Shown piece after piece: positions 8,345 through 16,592 of a stretch of DNA of 64,000 bases. The DNA is from an uncultured Stenotrophomonas sp. (GTDB lineage Bacteria; Pseudomonadota; Gammaproteobacteria; Xanthomonadales; Xanthomonadaceae). Both the position numbers and the translations under genes were made by a program. The stretch lies in contig NZ_CAJYVQ010000005.1 in the NCBI RefSeq assembly GCF_913778665.1, positions 62,001-126,000 on the forward strand, read 5' to 3'. The notes under the pieces were generated by a model. The model ran no database searches. It had not been told where the DNA came from and was given only the letters and a program-made list of their open reading frames with translations. Position 1 is the first letter of the stretch, and every line of letters begins with the position of its first letter.

Positions 8345-9751
8345 CTACCAGCTGCCCGACGCACCGCCTCCGCCGCTGCGGCCCCCGCCGCCGGACCAGC
8401 TGCCGGAGATGCTTGACGATGAACGTGACGACGCGCTGCTGGAAGCGCTGCGGTGGCCACCGGATGCGCTGCCGCCGCCGCGCGCCTTCTCAGCCGGCAG
8501 CATGGTGAAGACCCAGGCGAAGTACAGCACGAGCGTGCCGGCACTCCACCCGATCGTCGCCGCAAGGCGCGCAACCGGGTCAGCCCGATCAATGGCGAGC
8601 AGGGCGACGATCGCGTAGCCAGCGGTCAGCAGCAACAGCACTGCGAACCGCGCCCCGAAGCTGCTGCGGTCCTTGTGCCAGCGCGCACGGCAGGCCTGTA
8701 CGAGGAAGAACACCAGCATCGCGGCAATGCCCACGGCCAGGTTCAGCAGCGTGTGCAGGGCCATACTGGGCGGCAACTGTCCACGCAGCAGCATCACCAC
8801 GCAGAAGCCCGCACTGACCCCGAGCATGCCCAGCAGCACGATGCGCAGGCCTCGGCTGCGGCGCCAGCACCAGCCAAGCAGGCTCGCCACCGGCACGGAC
8901 AGCGCCAACACGATGCAGAGCGCCGCCAGTGCCGGGCGCGGTGCCCACAATACTGCCGCCAGTACCCCTGCGGCCACGACCGCAGTCACCAGCATTGGGC
9001 GAGCCCAGGCCGGCAACTTCTTCGGTCGCGCCGATCGCTTGGCACCCGCCCGCGACGTGCCGCGCTGGCGCTCGCGATGCCGGCGTGCGAAGTCGTCCGG
9101 CATCCTGGCCGCGGGCCGCGAAGATGGTGAGCGCCACAGGCCGGCGAAGAAGCCTGCCAGCAGCGCCAGTGCGATCACCGAATCCGCACTGCCCCAGTCC
9201 GATGGCAGCGCGCTGCGCGCCGACGGGTCTTCCCAGCCCGGCAGTTCTTCCCCGTCGATCAGGGCAACCACCATCCTGGTTCCGTCCAGCAACCCTTGAT
9301 CGAGGTCGCCATCGCGGAAGCGCGGCACGATCGCCTTGTCGATGATGCGTGCAGCATACGCATCCGGGATTGCACCCTCCAGGCCATAGCCGGTCTGTAT
9401 GCGCACGCGGCGATCCTGCACGGCCACCAGCAGCAGCACACCATCATCGATGCCGTCACGGCCCAACCGCCACTGCTCGAACACCCGCTGGGCGTACGCC
9501 TCGATACCCTCATCGCCAACATGATCGACCACCAGCACCTGCAGCTGCGCACCGGTACGTGCCTGCAGCTGCAGTGCTTGCCCGCGCAGCGCCGCGCGGG
9601 CATCCGTTGACAATGCACCCGCGGTATCCACCACCGGATCATCCAGCGCAGGCACCGCAGCAGCGGCCATCACCGCCATCGGCAGCAGGCACCACAGCAT
9701 CAACAGCCATGCCCGGGCCCGGCTCCGCGTCATCTTCCGCATCCTGATCAT
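8345..9751 (-). CDS. TPM-domain (YgcG/TLP18.3-like) membrane protein
   Basis: The 468-residue product has an N-terminal signal (ARAWLLMLWCLLPMAVMAAA) and then a TPM domain at roughly residues 30-180: VVDTAGALS, LQVLVVDHVGDEGIEAYA and GVLLLVAVQDRRVRIQTGYG. Several membrane segments follow, and the C-terminal tail is rich in Ser and Gly (SGSWSGGGGRSGGGG). TPM proteins are linked to membrane-protein quality control and metal-dependent phosphatase-like folds; the exact role is unsettled. The ATG at 9751 has GGAGGG upstream and overlaps the stop of the metallopeptidase gene by four bases (ATGA), so the two are coupled. Confidence 0.82.
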   Translation of the reverse strand: MIRMRKMTRSRARAWLLMLWCLLPMAVMAAAAVPALDDPVVDTAGALSTDARAALRGQALQLQARTGAQLQVLVVDHVGDEGIEAYAQRVFEQWRLGRDGIDDGVLLLVAVQDRRVRIQTGYGLEGAIPDAYAARIIDKAIVPRFRDGDLDQGLLDGTRMVVALIDGEELPGWEDPSARSALPSDWGSADSVIALALLAGFFAGLWRSPSSRPAARMPDDFARRHRERQRGTSRAGAKRSARPKKLPAWARPMLVTAVVAAGVLAAVLWAPRPALAALCIVLALSVPVASLLGWCWRRSRGLRIVLLGMLGVSAGFCVVMLLRGQLPPSMALHTLLNLAVGIAAMLVFFLVQACRARWHKDRSSFGARFAVLLLLTAGYAIVALLAIDRADPVARLAATIGWSAGTLVLYFAWVFTMLPAEKARGGGSASGGHRSASSSASSRSSSSISGSWSGGGGRSGGGGASGSW

Positions 9752-11583
9752 GCGCCCTCCCCTTGCTCGATCCGCGCATGCAAGGCCTGCAACTGCACGG
9801 CCATCTGGTTGAACACCTTCAGGTCCGCATCCACCAGGGCCGGCCAATCCGGCGCGCGCCCCAGCAGCTGCGCTACCTGTGCCTGCGGCGCGCGGTCGAA
9901 GCCTTCGCCCAGCACGGCGAGATAGCGCTGGCGGAATCCTTCCGGATCGTGCTGGTCCTGCACATAGAGCTGTACCGCCAACAGCCCTGCATACAGGTAG
10001 TTCACCAGATAGTTGGGGTCTTCATACATCAGGCGCTTGGCCATCCAGCTGTTGCGCAGCTGCGGATAGCGTTCTGGTTGCTGGCCGAAACGCGCCAGCA
10101 CCTGCCCGGTCAGTGCATCAAGGTCATCGGCCGTCCCCAACGTACCGGCGGCGGCACCCTGGTAGATCGACTGCTCCAGCTGCGCTTCCTCGGACGAGGT
10201 GAACAGCTGCATCACCATGTCATCCAGCAGCGACTTCAGGTAGTAGGCCTTGGCCCGCGGGTCCTGCGCCTGCTGGTACAGCTGGTCGCGGAAGCGCAGC
10301 TCGCTGTAGATGGCGAACGCCTCGGTCAACCATGGGCTGCCATTGCGCTGCAGCGGCGAGGCATGACCACGCTGCATCCACTCACCGTGCAGGGCATGGC
10401 CGGCTTCGTGCGCGATCTCGACGTCGCTCTCCAGATCACCGCTGCGCATGCCGACAAACAGCATTGCCGGTGCGTCGGGTGCATTTACCGGGAATGCATC
10501 CTGGCTGCGCTCACCACGCTCGGTGGCGAGGTCCATGCGCCGGTTGCCGGGATCGAGCAGCGCACGCAGCTCGGCGACATACGCCGGCCCCAGATGCTGC
10601 ATGGCGTCGGCGGCGGTATCACGCAGCTGCGCCAGCGTCAGCACCGGTGGCGTGTAACCGGCATCGGGCACCGTGGTATCCCAGAGTTGCGGCGAATCGA
10701 TGCCGGTACGTGCGGCGTGGCGCAGCAGGATGTCCTGGTAGGCGCGTCGGTCGCCTGCATGGTGTTCGATTGCCAGCAAGGTCACATCCACCGTCGGCGC
10801 GTCCAGGCCCATGTGCTGATAGCCACGCGCCGGCGCCGGACCTTCGCCTTGCAGGCGCGCGGCCGCATCGTTCACCTGCACCAAGCCTAGCAGCACCGAC
10901 GCCATCGGCTCGCGGCGCGACTGCAGTCCCTGCCAGTAGCCCTTCCAACCCGCCTCGCGCAAGGTGCGGTCTGGCTGCTGGGCCAGCGCCTGCCGGTCTC
11001 GCCCCGTATCCCAGCGCCGTCCGCCGCGCTCGATCTGCGGGTACACAGCCGTGCGCAGGATCTGCCCGCGCAGGCGCGCGAAGCTGTCCAGCGCCGGATC
11101 AGCCAATGCATCCACCGCCTCATCCAGCTCGGCATTGGCCGGGGCAGCGGCGTCCTTCAGCGCACGCGCGCGCAGGAATCCATACGGCGCCGCCCACGCC
11201 GCGTCCGCGGGCGCCTCGCGCAGCACGGCGCGGCCGGTACGGGCAATGCGGCTGCACAACCCCATCACCTGGTCCAGCGCCTGTGCCGGACGATGATCGC
11301 GCGCGTTGCGGGCGGCCTGCAGGTGCAGGTAGCCGTGATGGCGCAGGCACTGCGCTTCCATGACCTCGGCCTGCCGGAAACGCTCCGCAGGCGCGATGCC
11401 GGCCGCGTGCTGCAGGGCTTCCAGCTGCCTGCCCAGCGCATCACGTGCGCTCTGCTCGGCTGCGGCGTTGGCGAAGTAGGCGCGGTCGTCGGCGCGCAGC
11501 GACTCCGCGCGCAGACCGCTGAAGGGCACCACCGCCAGCAGCGCGGCAATGGCGGTGGTGGCAAGCATCCTGCGAGTCTGCAT
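9748..11583 (-). CDS. secreted M3-family zinc metallopeptidase
   Basis: The 611-residue product has a signal peptide (RRMLATTAIAALLAVVPFSG) and the zinc site HEAGH at residues 392-396. About 25 residues later comes WLTEAFAIYSELRF, which supplies the third ligand Glu seen in M3/oligopeptidase-type enzymes. It is longer at the N terminus than cytoplasmic oligoendopeptidases and is probably periplasmic. The ATG at 11583 is preceded by GGGAGA at seven bases. It is translationally coupled to the TPM-domain gene downstream, which suggests a shared envelope proteostasis role; that is inference. Confidence 0.82.
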   Translation of the reverse strand: MQTRRMLATTAIAALLAVVPFSGLRAESLRADDRAYFANAAAEQSARDALGRQLEALQHAAGIAPAERFRQAEVMEAQCLRHHGYLHLQAARNARDHRPAQALDQVMGLCSRIARTGRAVLREAPADAAWAAPYGFLRARALKDAAAPANAELDEAVDALADPALDSFARLRGQILRTAVYPQIERGGRRWDTGRDRQALAQQPDRTLREAGWKGYWQGLQSRREPMASVLLGLVQVNDAAARLQGEGPAPARGYQHMGLDAPTVDVTLLAIEHHAGDRRAYQDILLRHAARTGIDSPQLWDTTVPDAGYTPPVLTLAQLRDTAADAMQHLGPAYVAELRALLDPGNRRMDLATERGERSQDAFPVNAPDAPAMLFVGMRSGDLESDVEIAHEAGHALHGEWMQRGHASPLQRNGSPWLTEAFAIYSELRFRDQLYQQAQDPRAKAYYLKSLLDDMVMQLFTSSEEAQLEQSIYQGAAAGTLGTADDLDALTGQVLARFGQQPERYPQLRNSWMAKRLMYEDPNYLVNYLYAGLLAVQLYVQDQHDPEGFRQRYLAVLGEGFDRAPQAQVAQLLGRAPDWPALVDADLKVFNQMAVQLQALHARIEQGEGA

Positions 11584-11656
11584 CGGCGTCTCCCTGCCTG
11601 GGTCAGGCTTCGAGCCTAGCAGCCAGCCGCCCGCCCTGCCTGTGCCGAGTGAGGCT

Positions 11657-12178
11657 TCAGATCGACTCATCCTGGCGCTTGACCAGCGTCCAGCACGGCG
11701 CCTGCGCGAAGGTGTAGGTCTGCTGGTCACTGCTGTCCGGGGTACGGATCTGCACCTGGCGTTGTCCATCGGCCAGCACGCTGATCTGCATCTCCCGCCC
11801 CTGTCCGGCCAGCGTTGCCGGATCGGGCATCACCGGCCACTCGACGTCGGCCAGCGCCAGCCGGTTTTCCACGTTGCGCGGTTCCGGTTCGGCCTCGGCA
11901 TCGATGTAGGTGTCCAGCAGCGGATCGGCGGTCGCCGTTTCCTGCAGCGTGATTTCGTTGCCGAAATGCTTCAGGAAGGCATCGAAGTCCGGGTACGCGC
12001 AGTCCGTGGCGGCGGGGGCGGGAGCGGGCTGCACGACTGCCGCAGTGGTCGCCGGTGCCGGTGTGGCCGCTACGGCCCGAGCGGCTTCGGCAGGAGCGCT
12101 CTGCGGCGCGGGCTGGCACGCTGCCACGGCCAGCGCGGTGGCAAATACCAGTACAGCGGAAGCGCGATCGCAACGCAT
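11657..12178 (-). CDS. putative lipoprotein, unknown function
   Basis: The 173-residue product has a lipobox LAVAAC with the lipidated Cys at residue 21. An Ala/Pro-rich linker of about 35 residues follows, then a compact domain beginning DCAYPDFDAFLKHFG, which contains two more cysteines (Cys-Ala-Tyr-Pro and APCWTL). The start at 12178 has AGGA about eight bases upstream. I cannot assign a function. It sits between the metallopeptidase gene and the divergent papain-like amidase gene. Confidence 0.7.
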   Translation of the reverse strand: MRCDRASAVLVFATALAVAACQPAPQSAPAEAARAVAATPAPATTAAVVQPAPAPAATDCAYPDFDAFLKHFGNEITLQETATADPLLDTYIDAEAEPEPRNVENRLALADVEWPVMPDPATLAGQGREMQISVLADGQRQVQIRTPDSSDQQTYTFAQAPCWTLVKRQDESI

Positions 12179-12253
12179 GGGCTCATCCTGAATCCGGTTC
12201 AGTCGCCCCATGCTAACGCGCGACCTACAATTCCGGCATTCCGCCTGTCCGAG

Positions 12254-12886
12254 ATGACCATGCGCCGCCTGCTTCTCCTGTTTGGCCTGATGCTGCCGGC
12301 GCTGTGGCCTGCGCACGCCATGGCCGTCGATGTCCGCGAAGGTGACCTGTTGTTCGTCACTGCCGGTCATAGCGGCCTGAGCGCGGCCATCGACGATGCC
12401 ACCGGCAAGCAGGGCGCCACCAGCTTCGATCACGTGGCACTGGTCGCCTCGTCACCGTCGGGCTGGGAGGTGCTGCACGCCGACGAGCAGGGATCACGCC
12501 GGCAGCCGCTGTCCGCGTTCCGCCAGGATGCGCAGGCCAAGCAGCGGAAGATCGTGGTCTATCGCCTGCGTGCGCCGCACCGGGACGCGATCAAGGACGC
12601 GGTCGCCACCGCGCGCACGATGCTGGGCAAGCCCTACAACACCTCGTATGTGTTGAACGAGGACAGCTACTACTGCTCGGACTTCATCGAACGCACCTTC
12701 CGCGCGCATCACGTGTTCGCGCTGCAGCCAATGAACTTCCGCAATCCGGAGACCGGGCAGATCGCACAGCATTGGGTCGATCTTTACCGTGGCATGGGCA
12801 TGGAGGTGCCGCAGGGTCAGCCCGGCACCAATCCGAACGACATGTCGGCAGCACCGGTGCTGCAGCGTATCGGCGTGCTGGAATAA
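12254..12886 (+). CDS. YiiX/YebB-like permuted papain-fold (NlpC/P60-type) cysteine hydrolase
   Basis: The 210-residue product has a Sec signal (LLLLFGLMLPALWPAHA). The core is the circularly permuted NlpC/P60 arrangement of the YiiX/YebB/YaeF group: REGDLLFV, then FDHVAL with His60, then YYCSDFIERTF with Cys141. In this group His precedes the catalytic Cys. Substrates are amide bonds in peptidoglycan or lipids, not resolved for this member. The alternative ATG at 12260 is equally reasonable. A strong hairpin follows the stop. Confidence 0.82.
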   Translation: MTMRRLLLLFGLMLPALWPAHAMAVDVREGDLLFVTAGHSGLSAAIDDATGKQGATSFDHVALVASSPSGWEVLHADEQGSRRQPLSAFRQDAQAKQRKIVVYRLRAPHRDAIKDAVATARTMLGKPYNTSYVLNEDSYYCSDFIERTFRAHHVFALQPMNFRNPETGQIAQHWVDLYRGMGMEVPQGQPGTNPNDMSAAPVLQRIGVLE

Positions 12887-12888
12887 GC

Positions 12889-12913
12889 GAAGCCCCGCAC
12901 GAGGCGGGGCTTC
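12889..12913. terminator. hairpin terminator between convergent genes
   Basis: A perfect 10-bp stem (GAAGCCCCGC and GCGGGGCTTC) with a five-base loop starts three bases after the amidase stop and 28 bases before the stop of the small Gln-rich gene. There is no clear T-run on either strand. It probably serves both genes. Confidence 0.7.
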
Positions 12914-12940
12914 ACCGGTCACACCGCGTGTGCGGCGAGG

Positions 12941-13099
12941 TCATTCTTCTTCGTCATGGCCGCCCTGCTGCTGGTTGCGCTCTTTGCGCTGCTGGTCCTG
13001 CTGCTGTTGCTGCTGCTGGTCGCGACGACCCTGCTGCTGGTCCTGCTGGTTCTGCTGACCCGGCTGCTTCTGGTTCGGGTTCTGGTTCTGCTGTGCCAT
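12941..13099 (-). CDS. 52-residue glutamine-rich small protein
   Basis: A short frame on the minus strand starts at ATG 13099, with GGAG seven bases upstream, and ends with TGA at 12941. The product is about 40 percent Gln, with Asn, Asp, Arg and Lys, no hydrophobic core, and an acidic GGHDEEE end. It opens MAQQNQNPNQKQPGQQ. It is predicted to be disordered and soluble. Evidence that it is a gene comes from the good ribosome site, the in-frame Gln-codon periodicity and the hairpin beyond the stop. Competing longer frames here encode only Leu- or Ser/Arg-rich shadows. The function is unknown. Confidence 0.72.
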   Translation of the reverse strand: MAQQNQNPNQKQPGQQNQQDQQQGRRDQQQQQQQDQQRKERNQQQGGHDEEE

Positions 13100-13371
13100 G
13101 TCCATTCTCCGAAAGCCACGCGCGAAATGCGGTGGACGCAGCCATCGTCTGCAGCCGTTGGTTAACCACGCGTGGGTGGGCGGCTACAGTCGCGTGTACG
13201 GCCGTGAATGAACGCGCGCGGCCCCTTGCGGCACAAGCCCCTGAAGGATTCATGCGGGTTCGGCATGTGCTCATGCCGTGGTCAGTGAGGCGCGCATTCA
13301 TGGCATCCGCTGGCGGAAACACGCGCTGAACGAGGCTGGTTTCCCGGCGCATGCAGGAGTCAGCTCTGCAT

Positions 13372-14796
13372 TCACGGCATCACCGGTGGCACATACGCCA
13401 AGGTCATCCCCAGCAGCCACAGCAGGCCCAGCACCAGCGGGATGTGCACCAGCAGCTGGATGAAAGTGAAGCCGACGATGTCGCGTGCCTTCAGGCCCAG
13501 CACGCCCAGCAGCGGCAGCATCCAGAACGGATTGATCAGGTTCGGCAGCGCTTCGGCGGCGTTGTAGACCTGCACCGCCCAACCCAGGTGCGCCTTCAGT
13601 TCGTTGGCGGCCTGCATCACATACGGCGCCTCGATGATCCACTTCCCACCACCGGACGGCACGAAGAAGCCCAGCACCGCTGAGTAGACACCCATCACCA
13701 GCGCGAAGCTATCGGTGCTGGCCACGTGCACGAACAGGCTCGACAGCCGGTGCGCCAGCGTCTGCCCATCACCGCCAGCAGCATGGGTGAGGATCATCGC
13801 GATGCCACCGTACAGCGGGAACTGGATCAGCACGCCGGTGGTGCTCGGCACCGCCTTGGCCACCGCGTTGAGGAAGCTGCGCGGCCGCCAGTGCAGCAGC
13901 AGGCCCAGCGAAATGAACAGGAAGTTGTAGGTGTTGAGATTGGCGATGGCGGTGACCACCGGCTTGTTGGCGAACTCGTTGAACAACCAGCCGAAGGCGA
14001 GCAGCGAGAGCAGTACGGTCAGCAGCGGGCTGTATTCCAGCCATTCGCCCGGGCGCGTGCGGCGCTGCAGCGGCTCCGGCTCGGCCTGCGCGGCGCCGGG
14101 GAAATCCTCGGCGGTACGCGCACTGGCGGCTGCCGGTGCGGTCAGCCAGGCAATCAGCAGCGAGACCAGGATCAGTGCCGCGGTCAGTGCGATCGATTGC
14201 CACAGGAAGATGGTTTCGGTGAACGGCAACACCCCGGTGATCTCGACCAGCCCCGACGGCATGCTGGCCGGATTGGCCTGCAGCTGCGCAGCCGACGAAC
14301 TCAGCCCCATCGCCCACACCGCGCCCAGCCCCAGGTAGGCCGACGCACCCGCGGCACGATAGTCCATGCGCAGCTCGGTGCGGCGGGCCAGCGCGCGCAC
14401 CAGCAGGCCGCCGAACACCAGCGAGAAGCCCCAGCTGAGCAGCGAGGCGAGCATGCTGACCAGGCCCACGTACACCACCGCACCGCGGCCGGTGCGCGGC
14501 ACCCGGGCCAGGAAGTCGATGAAGCGCGCGACCACCGGTGCGGTCGCCACGGCGTAGCCACCGATGACCACGAAGGCCATCTGCATGGTGAAGGGGATCA
14601 GGCTCCAGAAGCCGTCACCGAAGGCACTGGCGGTGGCCTGCGGAGTCGAACCGAAGCCCATCGCGGCAAGTGCGACGATGACGACGCCGAGCACCGCGAA
14701 CACGTACGCATCGGGGAACCACTTTTCCGCCCAGGCGGCCGAGCGCAGTGCTGCGCGCGCCATCCAGCCATCCTGTACTGCTGCCGTCGAGGCCAT
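13372..14796 (-). CDS. short-chain fatty acid transporter, AtoE family
   Basis: The 474-residue product has about twelve hydrophobic segments and strong family resemblance to AtoE: an N-terminal AEKWFPDAYVFAVLGVVIVA segment, FVVIGGYAVATAPVVARF, and the C-terminal FVPSGGGKWIIEAPY and LINPFWMLPLLG signatures. AtoE-type permeases import short-chain acids such as acetoacetate or butyrate across the inner membrane. No ato catabolic genes are adjacent, so the specific substrate is open. Length matches the family. Upstream lies a dimeric SMAG-type repeat; downstream is the 5' region of the Gln-rich gene. Confidence 0.88.
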   Translation of the reverse strand: MASTAAVQDGWMARAALRSAAWAEKWFPDAYVFAVLGVVIVALAAMGFGSTPQATASAFGDGFWSLIPFTMQMAFVVIGGYAVATAPVVARFIDFLARVPRTGRGAVVYVGLVSMLASLLSWGFSLVFGGLLVRALARRTELRMDYRAAGASAYLGLGAVWAMGLSSSAAQLQANPASMPSGLVEITGVLPFTETIFLWQSIALTAALILVSLLIAWLTAPAAASARTAEDFPGAAQAEPEPLQRRTRPGEWLEYSPLLTVLLSLLAFGWLFNEFANKPVVTAIANLNTYNFLFISLGLLLHWRPRSFLNAVAKAVPSTTGVLIQFPLYGGIAMILTHAAGGDGQTLAHRLSSLFVHVASTDSFALVMGVYSAVLGFFVPSGGGKWIIEAPYVMQAANELKAHLGWAVQVYNAAEALPNLINPFWMLPLLGVLGLKARDIVGFTFIQLLVHIPLVLGLLWLLGMTLAYVPPVMP

Positions 14797-14883
14797 CGCC
14801 TACCCTCCCAGGTTCGATGGCCCGATTCTGGGCGGTGGGATGCGGGCTGTCTGCCACCTATTGGTCGTAGGTGGCGGAAGGCG

Positions 14884-14952
14884 GTAGTGCCGGCCGCTGG
14901 CCGGCAACCTCGGGATCGCACATGGGTGCAGCCGGCCAGCGGCCGGCTCTAC
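14884..14952. repeat. dimeric SMAG-like repeat (GTAG...CTAC)
   Basis: Two palindromes face each other. The first begins GTAG with a GCCGGCC/GGCCGGC stem; the second has the mirror stem and ends CTAC at 14952. The whole unit can fold into two short hairpins or one long one. It lies between ubiA and the AtoE-type gene, in the 168-base gap where otherwise I see only likely promoter sequence. Confidence 0.75.
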
Positions 14953-14964
14953 CGTACCCTGGGC

Positions 14965-15858
14965 TCAGCGCAGCGCCAGGTCCACTGCGATGCCGGCAAA
15001 CAGCGCGGCACCCACCCAGTTGTTGTGCAGGAACGCCTTGAAGCACGGACCGCGCTCGCGGTTGCGGCAGATCCAGAACTCGTACACCACCAGCGCGGTG
15101 GCCACGGCCACGCCGGCCAGGTAGTACCCGCCCAGCCCGCCGCGTACGCCGACCAGCGCCATGGTGGCCAGGAACAGCGCGTACAGCACGCCCTGGATGA
15201 CCAGGTCGAGATCACCGAACAGGATCGCGGTGGAGTGCGAGCCCATCTTCAGGTCGTCCTCGCGGTCGACCATGGCGTACCAGGTGTCGTAGGCGGTGGA
15301 CCACAGGATGTTGCCGGCATACAGCAGCCAGCCCAGCATCGGCACCTCGCCCTGCACGGCGGCGAACGCCATCGGGATACCCCAGCCGAATGACATGCCC
15401 AGGTAGACCTGCGGCAGGTGGGTGTAGCGCTTCAGGTAGGGGTAGCTGGCGGCGAGGAACACGCCGATGAAGCTCAGGCCGATGGTCAGCCCGTTCAGGG
15501 TCAGCACCAGGCCGAAGGCCACCAGCATCAGCACGGCGAACAGGGCCAGCGCGGCGCGGCCGCTGATTGCGCCGGTGGCCAGCGGACGCGCCTTGGTCCG
15601 CTCCACGTGCGGGTCGAGCCAGCGGTCGGCGTAATCGTTGATGACGCATCCGGCCGAGCGGGTCAGCCACACACCGGCGGTGAACACGAACAGCGTCCAC
15701 AGCGGCGGCAGCCCGCCAGCGGCCAGCCACAACGCCCACCAGGTGGGCCACAGCAGCAGCAACGTGCCGATCGGGCGATCAGCGCGCATCAGGCTCCAGT
15801 AATGCCGCCAACGCGGCGTCGCCGACGATTGCGGCGAAGTGAGGGGGGTATCAGCCAT
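14965..15858 (-). CDS. ubiA: 4-hydroxybenzoate polyprenyltransferase
   Basis: The 297-residue integral membrane enzyme prenylates 4-hydroxybenzoate in ubiquinone biosynthesis. Both Asp-rich prenyl-diphosphate motifs are present: NDYADRWLD near residues 73-81 and DREDDLKMG near 195. The aromatic N terminus [20 protein letters not shown] is typical of proteobacterial UbiA. The ATG at 15858 fits the family length; GGAG lies rather far away, at 12 bases. Any longer frame would run into the tRNA gene and is rejected. Confidence 0.95.
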   Translation of the reverse strand: MADTPLTSPQSSATPRWRHYWSLMRADRPIGTLLLLWPTWWALWLAAGGLPPLWTLFVFTAGVWLTRSAGCVINDYADRWLDPHVERTKARPLATGAISGRAALALFAVLMLVAFGLVLTLNGLTIGLSFIGVFLAASYPYLKRYTHLPQVYLGMSFGWGIPMAFAAVQGEVPMLGWLLYAGNILWSTAYDTWYAMVDREDDLKMGSHSTAILFGDLDLVIQGVLYALFLATMALVGVRGGLGGYYLAGVAVATALVVYEFWICRNRERGPCFKAFLHNNWVGAALFAGIAVDLALR

Positions 15859-16008
15859 GCCGATAGGATACTCCTGCCCCTCCGGCGGGGCTTTGCCCGG
15901 CGGGGGGAGATTTGTTTGGCGAAACTGGATAGAATGCCCGTCCCGCACCGCCTCATGGCGCTGCGATGCCCGCCCCGGCACTGGTCGGTGGCGCGGCGGT
16001 TCTACAAC

Positions 16009-16085
16009 GCGCCCGTAGCTCAGCCGGATAGAGTAGTGGCTTCCGAAGCCATTGGTCGGGGGTTCGAATCCCTCCGGGCGCGCCA
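16009..16085 (+). tRNA. tRNA-Arg (anticodon CCG)
   Basis: A full 77-base cloverleaf is visible. The acceptor stem is GCGCCCG with CGGGCGC, the D arm is GCTC...GAGT, the anticodon stem is GTGGC/GCCAT around loop TTCCGAA (anticodon CCG), the T arm carries TTCGAAT, and CCA is encoded. It reads CGG codons, which are common in this GC-rich genome. A TAGAAT hexamer at 15930 could be its -10 element, but no good -35 partner is seen. Confidence 0.97.
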
Positions 16086-16105
16086 TCTCCCCCTGCTCCA
16101 CCCTG

Positions 16106-16480
16106 TTACCGCACCTGGGGCATGCGCCGAGCGTAGCTTCGATTCGGATCCGGTGTGGCGCGCACGATCGGACTTCGTGCGTGCCTGATCATGCCGGGCA
16201 ACCAGCACAGCACCGACAGCAGGGCCAAGATCGCGGCCAGCCAGAACCATCGACCCAGGGTGTAGGTCCAGATCACGGGAAATACAGCCAGCATGGCGAT
16301 GAACTGTGTGTACAGCAGATAGAACGTGTGCATGCCCAGACGAGGGTCCGAGCGCAGCACCACGCCACACCCGCGGCAGGCCGTCCTCGCTTGGCGTTTC
16401 CCTGCGGAGTGCAGTGGAAACCGCTGGCCTGCGGCGGCGCAGAGCGGGCAGGTGAACGTCATCAAACGCATGCGCTGCAT
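16106..16480 (-). CDS. small zinc-ribbon membrane protein, unknown function
   Basis: The 124-residue product has an N-terminal zinc-ribbon-like pair, CPLC and CRGC, at about residues 10-45. Two hydrophobic segments follow ([20 protein letters not shown] and [19 protein letters not shown]), then a basic tail. This resembles DUF983-type or other zinc-ribbon membrane proteins. ATGs at 16480, 16471 and 16462 are all possible starts and none has an ideal ribosome site. It is antisense to, and ends 20 bases from, the tRNA gene. Confidence 0.55.
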   Translation of the reverse strand: MQRMRLMTFTCPLCAAAGQRFPLHSAGKRQARTACRGCGVVLRSDPRLGMHTFYLLYTQFIAMLAVFPVIWTYTLGRWFWLAAILALLSVLCWLPGMIRHARSPIVRATPDPNRSYARRMPQVR

Positions 16481-16525
16481 GCCCTTGCACATCCTGATGG
16501 ATGCCACAGCATACGGCAGATGCAG

Positions 16526-16550
16526 CAACGCCGGGCATGGCCCGGCGTTG
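16526..16550 (-). terminator. hairpin downstream of the GH109 gene
   Basis: A perfect 11-bp stem (CAACGCCGGGC and GCCCGGCGTTG) around ATG lies 43 bases past the stop of the leftward GalNAc operon arm. No strong U-run follows. It is likely to protect or end that transcript before the small zinc-ribbon gene. Confidence 0.6.
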
Positions 16551-16561
16551 TGTTCAAAGCA

Positions 16562-16583
16562 GTCGAGCATGGCTCGACGCTAC
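16562..16583. repeat. SMAG-like palindromic repeat
   Basis: A 7-bp stem, GTCGAGC with GCTCGAC, is followed by GCTAC; read on the minus strand this is the GTAG-headed repeat. It sits between the GH109 stop and the hairpin at 16526-16550. Confidence 0.65.
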
Positions 16584-16592
16584 AAGAGCGGG

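Noticed and set aside
12919..13119. A 66-codon Ser/Arg-rich minus-strand frame over the Gln-rich gene
   Set aside because: A different frame of the same strand has the ribosome site and a coherent Gln-rich product; the Ser/Arg version is a frame shadow.
13100..13371. A possible gene in the 272-base gap between the Gln-rich gene and the AtoE-type gene
   Set aside because: Short frames lack ribosome sites and family resemblance; the gap most likely holds the Gln-rich gene promoter and the AtoE-type gene's 3' region.
14884..14952. Possible CRISPR-like repeat units
   Set aside because: The palindromes occur singly or as one inverted pair, not as regularly spaced direct repeats with unique spacers.
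15905..15935. A promoter for the tRNA gene (TAGAAT at 15930)
   Set aside because: No -35 element at suitable spacing and about 75 bases of leader, so I did not list it as a feature.
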